Notes: generated by a model not told the origin, from the letters alone. Positions 1 through 9,691 are shown, counted from the stretch's first letter. The stretch: DNA of 64,000 nt from Saprospiraceae bacterium (GCA_021604865.1 BQJU01000002.1:62001-126000), one strand, 5' to 3'. A program made the numbers and translations.

Positions 1-1131
1 CACAGTACCTGGACGCTCCGAGTAAAAAAACATGTAGGACATACTGTAATTAGCAAATTCAATCATGCTCAGTGTGTCCTGATGCTCTTTCTCCGTTTCA
101 CTACAAAATCCGGTAATGATATCCGAAGAAATGGCACAATTCGGTATAATATTGTAAATACTTTTGACCCTTTCTATATACCAATCCCGGTCGTAAGTCC
201 TGTTCATCAACTCTAGGATACGGCTGTTACCCGATTGTACTGGAAGGTGAATATAGTTGCATATATTTTCGTAGCGTGCAATAGTGTGTAATACCTCATC
301 AGTGATGTCTTTGGGATGAGAGGTCGAAAATCTGACTCTTAGATCAGGGGCAACTTTGGCTACCATCTCTAATAGGTGGGCAAAATTGACCTTTTCCTCG
401 GTTTCCGGGTTGATCCATTTGAAAGAATCCACGTTTTGCCCCAATAAGGTAACTTCCCGGTATCCTTTATTAAACAAATCGGTCGCCTCAGCCACAATGC
501 TGAATGGATCGCGGCTGCGTTCCCGACCACGAGTAAAAGGCACAACACAAAAAGAACACATGTTGTCACAACCCCGCATAATGGAAATAAAGGCTGTAAC
601 ACCATTACTTCCCAATCGGAGGGGGCTGATATCAGCATAGGTTTCTTCTCTGGAAAGGAATACATTGATGCCCTTGTCACCGTCTTCAGCGGTAGCCAGC
701 AATTTCGGAAGATCACGGTAGGCATCGGGGCCAATAACCAGGTCAACCAGCTTTTCCTGGTCGAGCAGTTTGGCTTTCAGCCGTTCGGCCATACAACCCA
801 ATACGCCTACAAGTGTCCCTGGCCTTTGTTGCTTTACTTTATCAAAAATCCGCAACCTTTTCCGAACCGTATCTTCCGCCTTTTCACGGATAGAACAGGT
901 GTTAATCAAAATCAAATCTGATTCCTCCATATTACGGGTAGGCTGATAACCAACTTCCGACAGAATAGAACCGACAATTTCACTATCACTGAAATTCATC
1001 TGGCAACCGTAACTTTCTATATAAAAGTATTTGTTGCCGGGTGCGGCTGTTTCTTGGAAAAACACTTCCCCTTGTCTATCTATTTCAATCGTTTTATTCA
1101 GCCCCTTTATGGTGGGATTGTCGTTGTACAT
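1..1131 (-). CDS. miaB: tRNA-2-methylthio-N6-dimethylallyladenosine synthase MiaB (3' end cut by window)
   Basis: This radical-SAM methylthiotransferase adds the 2-methylthio group to i6A at position 37 of tRNAs that read UNN codons. The reading frame is open from the ATG at 1131 to the left edge (377 codons), so roughly the last 70-100 residues are missing. Visible are the N-terminal UPF0004 domain ([25 protein letters not shown]), the radical-SAM cluster motif [20 protein letters not shown] with its CxxxCxxC cysteines, and HLPVQSGN further on. The text at the edge, YSERPGT, is typical of the family. A minus-strand -7 box lies at 1210-1217. The gene diverges from popT. Identification is firm; only the C-terminal TRAM part is unseen. 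Confidence 0.96.
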   Translation of the reverse strand, partial: MYNDNPTIKGLNKTIEIDRQGEVFFQETAAPGNKYFYIESYGCQMNFSDSEIVGSILSEVGYQPTRNMEESDLILINTCSIREKAEDTVRKRLRIFDKVKQQRPGTLVGVLGCMAERLKAKLLDQEKLVDLVIGPDAYRDLPKLLATAEDGDKGINVFLSREETYADISPLRLGSNGVTAFISIMRGCDNMCSFCVVPFTRGRERSRDPFSIVAEATDLFNKGYREVTLLGQNVDSFKWINPETEEKVNFAHLLEMVAKVAPDLRVRFSTSHPKDITDEVLHTIARYENICNYIHLPVQSGNSRILELMNRTYDRDWYIERVKSIYNIIPNCAISSDIITGFCSETEKEHQDTLSMIEFANYSMSYMFFYSERPGTV

Positions 1132-1209
1132 TGTCTTTATATTTATCCGTAATAGTAGATTTTTTAAATAAAACTGTTTAACACCAGGTCTGGTTCCAAA
1201 TTTGAAGCG

Positions 1210-1217
1210 CAAATATA
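1210..1217 (-). promoter_or_regulatory. Candidate -7 box for miaB
   Basis: On the minus strand this reads TATATTTG, an exact match to the Bacteroidota -7 consensus TAnnTTTG. It would give a leader of about 70 nt before the miaB ATG. No good -33 TTTG was found at the usual spacing, so the call is tentative. Confidence 0.45.
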
Positions 1218-1338
1218 TGCTTTTTAAGGCGAAGTAATGACAAAATGGCAGTTATTTTGCTGGTTTGTCAAAGAACATTGACTCTATTAAGGCCTGGTTC
1301 AATGACCTTACCGATAATAATTTCATGAATGACCATAG

Positions 1339-1368
1339 TTTGAGAAAAGGTTTCTTTATTTACCTTTG
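1339..1368 (+). promoter_or_regulatory. Bacteroidota-type promoter of popT, almost touching the start codon
   Basis: TTTG at 1339-1342, an 18-nt spacer, and TACCTTTG at 1361-1368 match the Bacteroidota -33/-7 consensus (TTTG, TAnnTTTG). Transcription would begin about 4-7 nt after the -7 box, essentially at the popT ATG (1374), so the mRNA may be leaderless or nearly so. Confidence 0.65.
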
Positions 1369-1373
1369 CAGCC

Positions 1374-2333
1374 ATGCAGCAAAAAAACACAAAAATCAGT
1401 TTGTTTTTCAAGGGTATGGCAATGGGTATAGCCGAAGTTATCCCTGGCGTTTCCGGAGGTACTATAGCCTTTATTACCGGTATTTATGAGCGACTAATCA
1501 ACGCGATTAAAGGCATTTTGGGCCCTGAGGTCATCGGAACCTTAAGAAATAATGGTTTTAAAGCAGCCTGGCGTGTTGCAGATGGTAATTTTTTGCTGTT
1601 TCTGCTTCTGGGGATGCTGACAGGATTGGTTGCAGGGGTTTTTGGGGTATCCCATTTATTGGCAGAATATCCGTCCTTATTGTGGGCCTTTTTCTTTGGC
1701 CTGATTATCGCCTCCTGTATTTATATTGGCCGTAAGGTTAAAAGTTGGGGGATTGCCGAAATTATTGCCATTTTAGCTGGAACAGCTCTGGCTTACTACA
1801 TTACAATCGCCAATCCGGCTCAGGGCAGTGAATCCTTGTTAGTTGTTTTTGTAGCAGGTATGATTGCTATTTCGGCATTGATTCTGCCAGGCATTTCCGG
1901 TAGTTTCATGCTGTTGTTAATGGGCATGTATACGTTTATTCTTCCAACGGTTAAAACAGCGCTGAAAACCTTTGATACGGGCAGTTTAATTGTAGTAGCC
2001 GTCTTTGCTTTGGGGTGTTTGGTTGGACTTGCTTTGTTTTCCCGCATTTTGGCCTGGACCTTTAAAAATTACCACGATCCAACGCTGGCACTATTGACGG
2101 GTTTTATGTTAGGTTCACTAAATAAAATCTGGCCCTGGAGAAATGTGGTGGAATATCGAACCAATAGCCATGGCGAGCAGGTTCCCTTTATTGAACACAA
2201 TGTCTTACCCGCTCAATTTGAAGGAGAAGCCTACTTTTGGGGAGCCATAGTATTGGCTATTATTGGTTTTACAGCGGTTTTCCTGCTCGATAGATTTGGT
2301 ACTAAACCAGAGTTGAAAGAAAATGAAATTTAA
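1374..2333 (+). CDS. popT: DUF368 membrane protein, undecaprenyl-phosphate translocase (PopT family)
   Basis: This polytopic inner-membrane protein of 319 residues belongs to DUF368. Characterised members recycle the C55-P lipid carrier by flipping it back across the membrane for cell-wall and lipopolysaccharide synthesis. The family's paired re-entrant signatures are visible: PGVSGG at residues 24-29 and PGISGS at 172-177, each in a hydrophobic stretch, which suggests two related halves. The start fits family N-termini (SLFFKGMAMGIAEVIPGVSG). The 3' end overlaps aroE by 11 nt. A promoter lies immediately upstream with almost no room for a leader. Family call is strong; the transport role is transferred from characterised members. 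Confidence 0.9.
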   Translation: MQQKNTKISLFFKGMAMGIAEVIPGVSGGTIAFITGIYERLINAIKGILGPEVIGTLRNNGFKAAWRVADGNFLLFLLLGMLTGLVAGVFGVSHLLAEYPSLLWAFFFGLIIASCIYIGRKVKSWGIAEIIAILAGTALAYYITIANPAQGSESLLVVFVAGMIAISALILPGISGSFMLLLMGMYTFILPTVKTALKTFDTGSLIVVAVFALGCLVGLALFSRILAWTFKNYHDPTLALLTGFMLGSLNKIWPWRNVVEYRTNSHGEQVPFIEHNVLPAQFEGEAYFWGAIVLAIIGFTAVFLLDRFGTKPELKENEI

Positions 2334-3078
2334 ACAACTATTTGGCCTGATCGGATATCCGCTTTCCCATTCTTTTTCAAAAAAGTATTTTAATGAGAAG
2401 TTTATTGAAGAAGGCCTGAGCGAGGATTTTTATTATGAATTATTTCCTTTAGAACGCATTGAATTATTCCCGGAATTATTAGTCAAATATGAGCAATTTA
2501 GAGGAATCAATGTTACCATTCCCTATAAACAACAGATCATTCCTTTTTTAGATATTCTTTCCGATGAAGCATCTGCTATAGGTGCTGTCAATACTATTTT
2601 GATAAAAAATGGACAATCAAAAGGATACAATACAGATGTTTATGGTTTTGAAAAATCACTAACCGATAAACTTGAAAATGCTGGTATACAACCAGAAAAC
2701 GCGTTAATTCTTGGCACCGGTGGAGCAGCCAAGGCAGTGCATTATGTTTTGGAAAAAAAAGGCATTAACTTTTCTTATGTATCGAGAAATAAGGAGGTTT
2801 CCGGAGTATTGACTTACCAAGAGTTAACGGAAAAAATTATAAAAAGCCATCAACTAATTATTAATACGACTCCTTTGGGGATGTATCCAAAAATTGATAC
2901 TTTGCCCAATATTCCTTATCATTACCTTGGAAAAGAACATTTACTTTTTGATCTGGTTTATAACCCTAAAGAAACCGCTTTTTTAAAGGAAGGAAAAAAA
3001 AGAAAAAGCACGATAATAAATGGATTAGAGATGCTACATTTACAGGCAGAACAGGCCTGGACTATATGGACCAGTTGA
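2323..3078 (+). CDS. aroE: Shikimate dehydrogenase
   Basis: Reduces 3-dehydroshikimate to shikimate with NADPH in the chorismate pathway. The protein has 251 residues, slightly short for the family. The substrate site shows as GYPLSHSFS (11-19), catalytic Lys69 in NVTIPYKQ and Asp105 in NTDVYGF. The Rossmann half begins with LGTGGAAKA near residue 130, and NTTPLGMYP follows. The ATG lies inside the end of popT (11-nt overlap) and the stop lies inside the proline dehydrogenase gene (13-nt overlap), which points to one translationally coupled transcript. Confidence 0.95.
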   Translation: MKFKQLFGLIGYPLSHSFSKKYFNEKFIEEGLSEDFYYELFPLERIELFPELLVKYEQFRGINVTIPYKQQIIPFLDILSDEASAIGAVNTILIKNGQSKGYNTDVYGFEKSLTDKLENAGIQPENALILGTGGAAKAVHYVLEKKGINFSYVSRNKEVSGVLTYQELTEKIIKSHQLIINTTPLGMYPKIDTLPNIPYHYLGKEHLLFDLVYNPKETAFLKEGKKRKSTIINGLEMLHLQAEQAWTIWTS

Positions 3079-4355
3079 ATATTCGGAGTATGGAAGAAGG
3101 GAATAAAACAGGTAAACCTGTCATCAAAAATCTTGAAAAGTACGAAGATATGGCTAATGCAATCATGAAAGATCCTGCGAACACACCTATTGATTTTTCA
3201 AATACAGAAATAGCTTTTGCCAATAAAACGGACAAAGAGCTTAAAAAAGCTGCCTGGCTGTTTGGTTTGATGAATAACCATTGGTTGGTAGGACTGGGAG
3301 CTAAAGTGGGGATTACTGCGATCAAAATGAGATTGCCCTTTGTAGAATCCGTCGTTAAAAACACCATTTTTGACCAGTTTTGTGGTGGTACTACGCTTTT
3401 AGATTGCCAAAAAAAGATAGACCGGTTATTTGACCATAATGCCTTGACTATTTTGGATTATGGTGTTGAGGCTAAAGAAACTGAAGAGGATTTCAACCAT
3501 ACCATGAATGAAAACATGCGGGCTATTGAATTTGGTGCCAAACATCATGCAATCCCGGTAGTCAGTACCAAAATAACCGGATTAGGGCGTTTTGGCTTGC
3601 TAGAATCTATCCAACGGGGTGATGAATTTACCCCGGAAACACGAAATGAATATAAAAGTATTCTGAAAAGAATGGACGCCATTTGCCATTTGGCAGAACA
3701 ACGGAACATCTCAATATTTTTTGATGCTGAAGAAAGTTGGATTCAGCATACTATTGATCATCTTGTAGGAATAATGATGAAACGCTACAATCGAAAAAAA
3801 GTAGTGGTTTATAATACTTTCCAAATGTATCGAACGGATCGGTTACAGTTTCTGATGGATTCTTTTAATAAAGCAAAAGCAGAAGGTTATATGTTGGGCG
3901 CTAAACTGGTCAGAGGTGCTTATATGGAAAAAGAAAGAGAAAGAGCTGAGAAAATGGATTACCCTTCTCCCATCCATCCGAATAAGAATGCAACTGATGA
4001 TGCCTATAATACCGCCTTGCGTTTTTGTATAGATAATTACGAGGAAATTGCCTCTTGCAATGCGTCACATAATGCGGCCAGCAATTTGCTTCAAGCTCAA
4101 ATTATTGCTGAACGCGATATTCCCAAAAATCATGAGCACCTTAACTTCTGCCAACTGTATGGAATGAGTGATAATCTAACTTTCAATTTGTCAGAAGCTG
4201 GATACAACGTCGCCAAGTATGTCCCTTATGGAAAAGTAGTAGAAGTAGTGCCTTATTTGATCAGACGGGCTCAGGAAAATGCTTCGGTTACCGGCGATAT
4301 GAGCCGGGAATACCAATTGGTCTTGAGAGAAATGAAAAGGAGGGGCTTATCATAG
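3066..4355 (+). CDS. Proline dehydrogenase (PutA/PRODH-type, monofunctional)
   Basis: FAD-dependent TIM-barrel enzyme oxidising proline to pyrroline-5-carboxylate; 429 residues, without the P5C dehydrogenase half of bifunctional PutA. Recognised by GAKLVRGAYMEKERERAE, the NASHNAASN strand, QLYGMSD, and the C-terminal VPYGKVVEVVPYLIRRAQEN with the substrate-carboxylate arginine pair. The ATG at 3066 is inside the aroE 3' end; an alternative in-frame ATG is at 3090 (MEEGNK), just past the aroE stop. Pairing with aroE and popT is not a known pathway link and probably reflects transcription alone. Confidence 0.92.
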   Translation: MDQLNIRSMEEGNKTGKPVIKNLEKYEDMANAIMKDPANTPIDFSNTEIAFANKTDKELKKAAWLFGLMNNHWLVGLGAKVGITAIKMRLPFVESVVKNTIFDQFCGGTTLLDCQKKIDRLFDHNALTILDYGVEAKETEEDFNHTMNENMRAIEFGAKHHAIPVVSTKITGLGRFGLLESIQRGDEFTPETRNEYKSILKRMDAICHLAEQRNISIFFDAEESWIQHTIDHLVGIMMKRYNRKKVVVYNTFQMYRTDRLQFLMDSFNKAKAEGYMLGAKLVRGAYMEKERERAEKMDYPSPIHPNKNATDDAYNTALRFCIDNYEEIASCNASHNAASNLLQAQIIAERDIPKNHEHLNFCQLYGMSDNLTFNLSEAGYNVAKYVPYGKVVEVVPYLIRRAQENASVTGDMSREYQLVLREMKRRGLS

Positions 4356-4385
4356 CATGCTCCAGACAAGTCCCTAAACACATCG
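4355..4385 (+). repeat. Copy E of a dispersed intergenic repeat
   Basis: Begins on the last base of the proline dehydrogenase stop codon. The words GCATGC-TCC-ACAAG-TAAACA-ATCG align with the element after the HExxH gene at 48320-48350, with only a few substitutions and one-base gaps. See the findings for the family. Confidence 0.5.
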
Positions 4386-4644
4386 CTTGGCCTAATCTTG
4401 AAATTGAAAATAATTTAATAAGAAAAAAAACTATGTTATTCAGATAGCATTATTTATATTTGTACTGCCCAAATACAATTCTTGCCCGAGTTATAACCTC
4501 TGTAAAGGTCCAATCACAACTTGCCTATTGACGAGCTTGATTCGTACGTAGTCTCAACTTTTACGCCCAATTTAATCCTTTGAACGGTATCCAAAGTTCC
4601 CAATTATTTATTTTTCTGGGGTAGATTTTCTATGCCTAGAAGTC
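4356..4644. other. Intergenic region, proline dehydrogenase to T9SS adhesin
   Basis: 289 nt. Holds repeat copy E at its left end and a candidate -7 box at 4455-4462. The remaining 180 nt before the adhesin start would be an untranslated leader; no open frame or convincing hairpin was seen in it. Confidence 0.5.
4455..4462 (+). promoter_or_regulatory. Candidate -7 box for the T9SS adhesin gene
   Basis: TATATTTG matches TAnnTTTG. The implied leader is about 175 nt. The -33 region is poor, so this is a motif-only call. Confidence 0.45.
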
Positions 4645-7600
4645 ATGCAAAACCGATTAGGTATGTTGCAAAGAACGACTTTTGCTATTGTATGTATTTT
4701 GGCTTTATTCCTAGGACACCGCTCACAAGCACAAGAATCAGATTGTGTAGGAGCCATTGTGATCTGTACCGACGATATGTTACAGTTTGCGCCCCTTGAT
4801 AATGGGAATTCCGATTTTGGAAATCCCAATAATGATCCTGGGTGTCTGGAAGACGATGAGAATGGAACGGTCTGGTATTATTTTGAATTTAACCAGAATA
4901 TGCCACCTGGCAGTGAACTAGAATTTACCCTCGATCCATTTGGCGGATTTCTGGAGGATTACGATTTTGCCATATATGGGCCAAACCTCAGCTGCGATAG
5001 CCTAGGATCTCCGGTGCGTTGCTCATTTGCAAATAGTTTCTGCGACTTGTGTCCGCTTACTGGGCTGGGGATGGGGGCAACAGATACTTCCGAGGGCTGG
5101 GAAGATGAGGACGGATTTATTGCGCCTTTGGTTGTTAATCCAGGAGAAGGATTTTATCTGGTGATTGATTATTTTGCAGGCAATGGCTTCGGTTTTCAGC
5201 TAAGTTGGGGTGGTTCAGCCGCTCCCTTTTTGAATTGTTTGGCTGATCCTGATTGTATCCAATATGCTGTTGATGCCGGGAATGATATTAATTTGTGTGA
5301 TGATATCGATACTATAACCCTTAATCCAAACTTTTCAAATCTTGCACAGATTGAGGGAATTACCTGGTCAGATACTACTGGAGCACCAACCTATTTAACC
5401 AATGATACAATTGCTCAACCCCAATTGATCCTTCCGGATACTTTTAGCGGAGAGCTAGTATATCAGCTCAGCGTCAATTATGGGGGTTGTATGAAGTACG
5501 ATTATTTGACAATTCGGGTAAAGGCCAGCCCGGTTCCGCAAATTGTTGGAGATACTACCATTTGTATAGGCACGTCTACGACATTGAATGCGGATGATTT
5601 TGCAAGCTATCATTGGTCTAATGACAGTACCACTCAAAACCTAACGGTATTCGACGAAGGCAGGTACTTTGTAACCGTTACCGATAATTATGGCTGTACT
5701 GGTGTTGATAGTACCGATATCTCATTTTTCCCTGTTAATTCGCCGGTAATCCAGGGGTTAACGGGGATTTGTGCTGATGATTCCCTGAGTTTAAGGGTGA
5801 ACAATGATTACCCAACTTATATATGGTCAACGTCCGACCAAAGCCAGGAAATCGTAGTTTATGCACCTGGCACTTATTACGTCAGTGTGACTGATGAAAA
5901 CAATTGCCTGCTCGTGGATTCAATTGAGATTCAGGCACTAAATATGCCCACTCCTGTCATAAGTGGGCAGGATAGTATATGTATGGGAGAAACTGCCGTG
6001 CTTAGTGGTGGTAGTGGATACAGTAGTTATTTGTGGTCAACAGGAGATACGCTTGCCTCCATTTCTTCCTCACAAGCAGGAGATTACCAGTTAACAGTAA
6101 CTAATGCAGTAGGGTGTTCTGCTGATACGAGTTTTAATCTATCCGTTTTTGACAACCCAATTGCTGATATTACCGGAAATCTGACTTTTTGCGAAGGCAG
6201 TTCCACTGAATTAAGTAACGGCACAGCTGCCAACCTGACCTACCTTTGGTCGGGTGGAGAAGAAAGTAACCAAATCGAAGTCAGTCAGCCAGGGATGTAT
6301 AGCTTGGTAGTTACCAACGAATTTGGTTGTAGGGATGAGGATATGGTCGAGGTACAGCAACTCGATCTTCCAGAATTAGATCTTCCCGATCAAATTAGCT
6401 TTTGTGAAGGCCTTGATGTCACCGTGTATGCAGGAAATGGCGAAGCCAGTTATGAATGGTCAGATGGGAGTGTGTTAGATTCTCTAATCATTGCGACACC
6501 AGGGATTTATGACGTGCAGGCCACTGCCTTGAATGGTTGTACAACCCTTGAGCAATTTGAGGTAGTTGAAAATCCTGCGCCAGCACCACAAATTGATGGT
6601 GATGCTGGATTTTGCTCAGGAGGAATGGCGCAACTCACAGCAGGCAATTGGCTGGAATACCAGTGGTCTACCGGAGACGATACAGATTCTATAACAATAG
6701 ATATACCCGGGTTGGTATCGGTCACGGTGACGGATGACCTGGGATGTATAGGCACAGGAAACTTCCAGGTGGAAGAATGGCCTATACCAGAACCCGTGAT
6801 TACTGGTAATGACATTTTTTGTCCTGGCGAAGAGACTACACTTTCCGGTCCGGTCAATTTTGTAAACTACTTATGGTCGACTGGAGACATTACGGAACAA
6901 ATAAATACGGATGATACCGGCATTATAATACTTACCGTTACCGATGACAATGGTTGTAACGGTTCAACAAATATAGAATTAAACGTATACGCTGTGGACC
7001 CTCCTGCATTGCCTGGAGATACACTTTTTTGTGCAGGAGACACCGTCCAGATGGATGCGGGGATTGGCTATCAGACCTACCTCTGGTCAGATAATTCTGA
7101 TTCCCGCTTTTTTTCTTCTTCAACACCTGGAGATTACAGCGTTACAGCAATAGATATGAATGGTTGTCCCTCAACAACTTTTTTCTCGCTTTCTGAGACT
7201 GCTTTGCCTGTCCCTGAAATTACGCCTGACTTTTCCATTTGTTCTGGAGATACAGCCCAAATTGAGGTAGTGGGCACATATTTGAGTTATCAGTGGTCAG
7301 CTGGCGAAAATAGTGCTGTTGTGGTTGGGGTAAATTCTGGCACCTACTCAGTGACAGTGGAGGATGCCAACCACTGTTTTGGAACGGCTAGCATGGACCT
7401 TGGTCATTTCGATCTGCCGCAACCTTCCATTATAGGGAATACTGCTTTTTGCGCAGGAGACCAGATAAACTTACAGGCAGAGACAGATTATCCTTTTTAT
7501 GCCTGGTCAAGTGGAGAAGAGGTAGCGGAAATTACTGTTGATACTCCGGGACTTTACGAACTTTCAGTCACTGATATTAATGGCTGTGTAGGTACTACAG

Positions 7601-9606
7601 AATTGCAGGTTAATGAAATGGCGTTGCCGGAAATAGCTATTGAGGGTGCACCTTATTTTTGTACAGGTTCGTCAACTTTTCTGGAGGTCCCTTCTGGTTT
7701 TTTTACCTATACCTGGTCAAATGGAGCAGAAACCAATACGATAGAAGCTACAGAAGCCGGCACATTTTCTGTGACCGTTATGGATGATAATGGTTGTGTC
7801 GGGACCGATAACTTAAACATCACAAATGTTGAACTCCCTCCTGTTGATGCCGGAGGTTCATTCTTGATTGATTGTTACAATAATGGCGTTCAGATTGGCA
7901 TTGAGATTAGTGGACCTTACACTTATCAGTGGACTGGCCCAGACATTGTTCCAGGTAATGCATTTGAAGCGCGACCATTTGTAGCGGAGGGTGGTCAATA
8001 TAGTTTGATCATGAAAGATACCGTCTATGGATGTGAATCGCCCATTTCATTCGCCTTGGTAGATGATGTGCGTTATGAACCCGAGATCATCCTTTCAATA
8101 TCAGAAACATTGGATTGCAACCAGCTAACGGCTACGATTGATGGAGAAAATTCCACTAGTGGCGATAACATCATTTACCGGTGGTACAATCCAGAGGGGG
8201 ATATGATTCAGGAAAGTGCAAATCCAAATTTGTTGGTTGATACGGGGGGGCTGTTTACTCTGGAACTCCTGGATGTTGCTTTGGGATGCGAAACCAGTGA
8301 ATCTATTGAAGTAATTGCCGATTTTGCTTATCCTGAAATTGTTGCAGGTACCGAAATGGAAATAAACTGTTTTGAAAGTACATTGAGTTTGAGTGGAGAA
8401 GTCGTATGGGCGCAAGCTGGATATGCCATTAACTGGGAGGCTCTAGAAGGGAATATCATCAGTGGAGCATCGACGCTAACGCCGACAATCAATGAGGCGG
8501 GATCCTATATCTTGAGTATTGCCAATCCCGGCAATGGTTGCATTAGTCGAGATACCGTATTTGTAACTGATCATACCAATCCACCTATTGCTATTGCTCA
8601 AGCCAGTGATGATCTGGATTGTGTGATGAGAGAGGTGGGCCTATCTTCAACTGGCTCAAGTACAGGACCAACTATAAATTACGAATGGCAAAATTCTGCC
8701 GGAGAAATATTAAGTGGTAGCCAACCAGAAGTGACAATGCCGGGTAATTATTTACTAATTGTATTGGATCAATCAACAGGATGCTCTGATACCGCCCAGG
8801 TCAATGTCTTGGATATCTCTAATCCTCCGCTTGATTTAGCGCTGGAAATCCATCAGCCAAAATGTTTTGATGAGGCCACTGGAAGTTTGGAAATCCTGGA
8901 AGTATCAGGAGGAACAGGTCCCTTCTTATATCGGTTGAATGGAGATGTGGCCTATCGGCCAACAGAAATTTTTGATCATTTGAGCGCCGGAGAATATGAA
9001 GTTCAAGTTCAAGATGCTGAAGGCTGTGAATTGTCAACAACCTTTCAGATTAATGAAGCTAATGAAGTCGTGTTAGATATTGGCCAGGATCTTTACATTA
9101 AACTTGGAACTCCTGTAGAATTAGAAGCCCTTACAAATATTTCACCCATTGAGACAGATCAATTGATTTGGACCTCTTCTACAGGTGAGAGCTGTAATGT
9201 CTGCCCAACATGGGAGCTTCAACCCCTGGAAACAACACAGGTCGTAGCCGAAATTACGGACATAAATGGCTGTAAAGCCCAGGATGAATTGACCATTTTT
9301 GTCAAAAAAAGCCGGGACGTTTATATCCCGAATGCCATTTCTCCAAATTTGGATGGTGTGAATGATGCTTTCACTGCTTATTCCGGTAAGGATGTTATGC
9401 AAATCAATACGATGAAAGTCTTTGACCGTTGGGGTGGGTTAGTCTTTGAAGCTTTCGACTTTTTCCCTAATAATCCGGCTGATGGATGGGATGGAAAATA
9501 CAAAGGAGATTTCGCCAATGGAAACGTTTTTGCCTATTTTATTGAAGTAGAATTTATTGATGGAGAAAAGGTTCAGTTCTCCGGAGATGTGACCATTATT
9601 TATTAA
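4645..9606 (+). CDS. Large secreted T9SS protein with 11 tandem Ig/PKD-like repeats and gliding-motility-type C-terminal domain
   Basis: A 1653-residue surface protein, probably an adhesin or cell-surface filament. A signal peptide (about residues 1-30, ending SQAQ) is followed by a globular domain to about 210 (TVWYYFEF, DYDFAIYGPN). Eleven roughly 70-residue units fill 294-1062, each with a Cys near the start, a YxWS core and a GC near the end. Four longer Ig-like domains follow (about 1063-1450), then a SprB-like stretch (GTGPFLYRLNG) and the CHU_C sorting domain from about 1565 (YIPNAISPNLDGVNDAF, ending GDVTIIY). The last is the type B signal for export through the T9SS. No enzymatic motif is seen; the ligand is unknown. 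Confidence 0.88.
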   Translation: MQNRLGMLQRTTFAIVCILALFLGHRSQAQESDCVGAIVICTDDMLQFAPLDNGNSDFGNPNNDPGCLEDDENGTVWYYFEFNQNMPPGSELEFTLDPFGGFLEDYDFAIYGPNLSCDSLGSPVRCSFANSFCDLCPLTGLGMGATDTSEGWEDEDGFIAPLVVNPGEGFYLVIDYFAGNGFGFQLSWGGSAAPFLNCLADPDCIQYAVDAGNDINLCDDIDTITLNPNFSNLAQIEGITWSDTTGAPTYLTNDTIAQPQLILPDTFSGELVYQLSVNYGGCMKYDYLTIRVKASPVPQIVGDTTICIGTSTTLNADDFASYHWSNDSTTQNLTVFDEGRYFVTVTDNYGCTGVDSTDISFFPVNSPVIQGLTGICADDSLSLRVNNDYPTYIWSTSDQSQEIVVYAPGTYYVSVTDENNCLLVDSIEIQALNMPTPVISGQDSICMGETAVLSGGSGYSSYLWSTGDTLASISSSQAGDYQLTVTNAVGCSADTSFNLSVFDNPIADITGNLTFCEGSSTELSNGTAANLTYLWSGGEESNQIEVSQPGMYSLVVTNEFGCRDEDMVEVQQLDLPELDLPDQISFCEGLDVTVYAGNGEASYEWSDGSVLDSLIIATPGIYDVQATALNGCTTLEQFEVVENPAPAPQIDGDAGFCSGGMAQLTAGNWLEYQWSTGDDTDSITIDIPGLVSVTVTDDLGCIGTGNFQVEEWPIPEPVITGNDIFCPGEETTLSGPVNFVNYLWSTGDITEQINTDDTGIIILTVTDDNGCNGSTNIELNVYAVDPPALPGDTLFCAGDTVQMDAGIGYQTYLWSDNSDSRFFSSSTPGDYSVTAIDMNGCPSTTFFSLSETALPVPEITPDFSICSGDTAQIEVVGTYLSYQWSAGENSAVVVGVNSGTYSVTVEDANHCFGTASMDLGHFDLPQPSIIGNTAFCAGDQINLQAETDYPFYAWSSGEEVAEITVDTPGLYELSVTDINGCVGTTELQVNEMALPEIAIEGAPYFCTGSSTFLEVPSGFFTYTWSNGAETNTIEATEAGTFSVTVMDDNGCVGTDNLNITNVELPPVDAGGSFLIDCYNNGVQIGIEISGPYTYQWTGPDIVPGNAFEARPFVAEGGQYSLIMKDTVYGCESPISFALVDDVRYEPEIILSISETLDCNQLTATIDGENSTSGDNIIYRWYNPEGDMIQESANPNLLVDTGGLFTLELLDVALGCETSESIEVIADFAYPEIVAGTEMEINCFESTLSLSGEVVWAQAGYAINWEALEGNIISGASTLTPTINEAGSYILSIANPGNGCISRDTVFVTDHTNPPIAIAQASDDLDCVMREVGLSSTGSSTGPTINYEWQNSAGEILSGSQPEVTMPGNYLLIVLDQSTGCSDTAQVNVLDISNPPLDLALEIHQPKCFDEATGSLEILEVSGGTGPFLYRLNGDVAYRPTEIFDHLSAGEYEVQVQDAEGCELSTTFQINEANEVVLDIGQDLYIKLGTPVELEALTNISPIETDQLIWTSSTGESCNVCPTWELQPLETTQVVAEITDINGCKAQDELTIFVKKSRDVYIPNAISPNLDGVNDAFTAYSGKDVMQINTMKVFDRWGGLVFEAFDFFPNNPADGWDGKYKGDFANGNVFAYFIEVEFIDGEKVQFSGDVTIIY
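5524..7830 (+). repeat. Eleven tandem ~210-bp coding repeats
   Basis: Within the T9SS adhesin, residues 294-1062 break into 11 units averaging 69.9 residues. The unit pattern is (x)xPxPxIxG-xxxFCxG, then a YxWSxG core, then GxYxVxVTDxxGC. Units are clearly homologous at protein level but diverged in DNA, so they are old rather than recently expanded. Confidence 0.85.
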
Positions 9607-9666
9607 GAAAGATTTTTTGATGCTGCTTAAATGCTAGAGATGAATTTTTCTAATGGTCTAAAAGTT

Positions 9667-9674
9667 TATCTTTG
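9667..9674 (+). promoter_or_regulatory. Candidate -7 box for valS
   Basis: TATCTTTG followed by GCA, an exact TAnnTTTG match. The predicted start of transcription near 9680 places the hairpin at 9692-9716 in the leader. Confidence 0.5.
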
Positions 9675-9691
9675 CAGCGTTTTGGTAAAAC

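Noticed and set aside
369-746. 125-codon minus-strand frame at the left end
   Set aside because: It is a shadow of miaB, whose continuous frame runs from 1131 to the edge with all radical-SAM motifs.
1265-1489. Open frame on the plus strand before and into popT
   Set aside because: It covers the popT promoter, is in another frame from popT, and shows no protein-like composition; popT explains the sequence better.
6507-6857. Antisense frames within the T9SS adhesin and other large genes
   Set aside because: These arise from codon bias of the real gene; none has independent motifs.
5524-7830. CRISPR-like or recent tandem DNA repeat
   Set aside because: Units are about 210 bp, in frame, diverged in DNA and homologous only in protein; they are protein domains.
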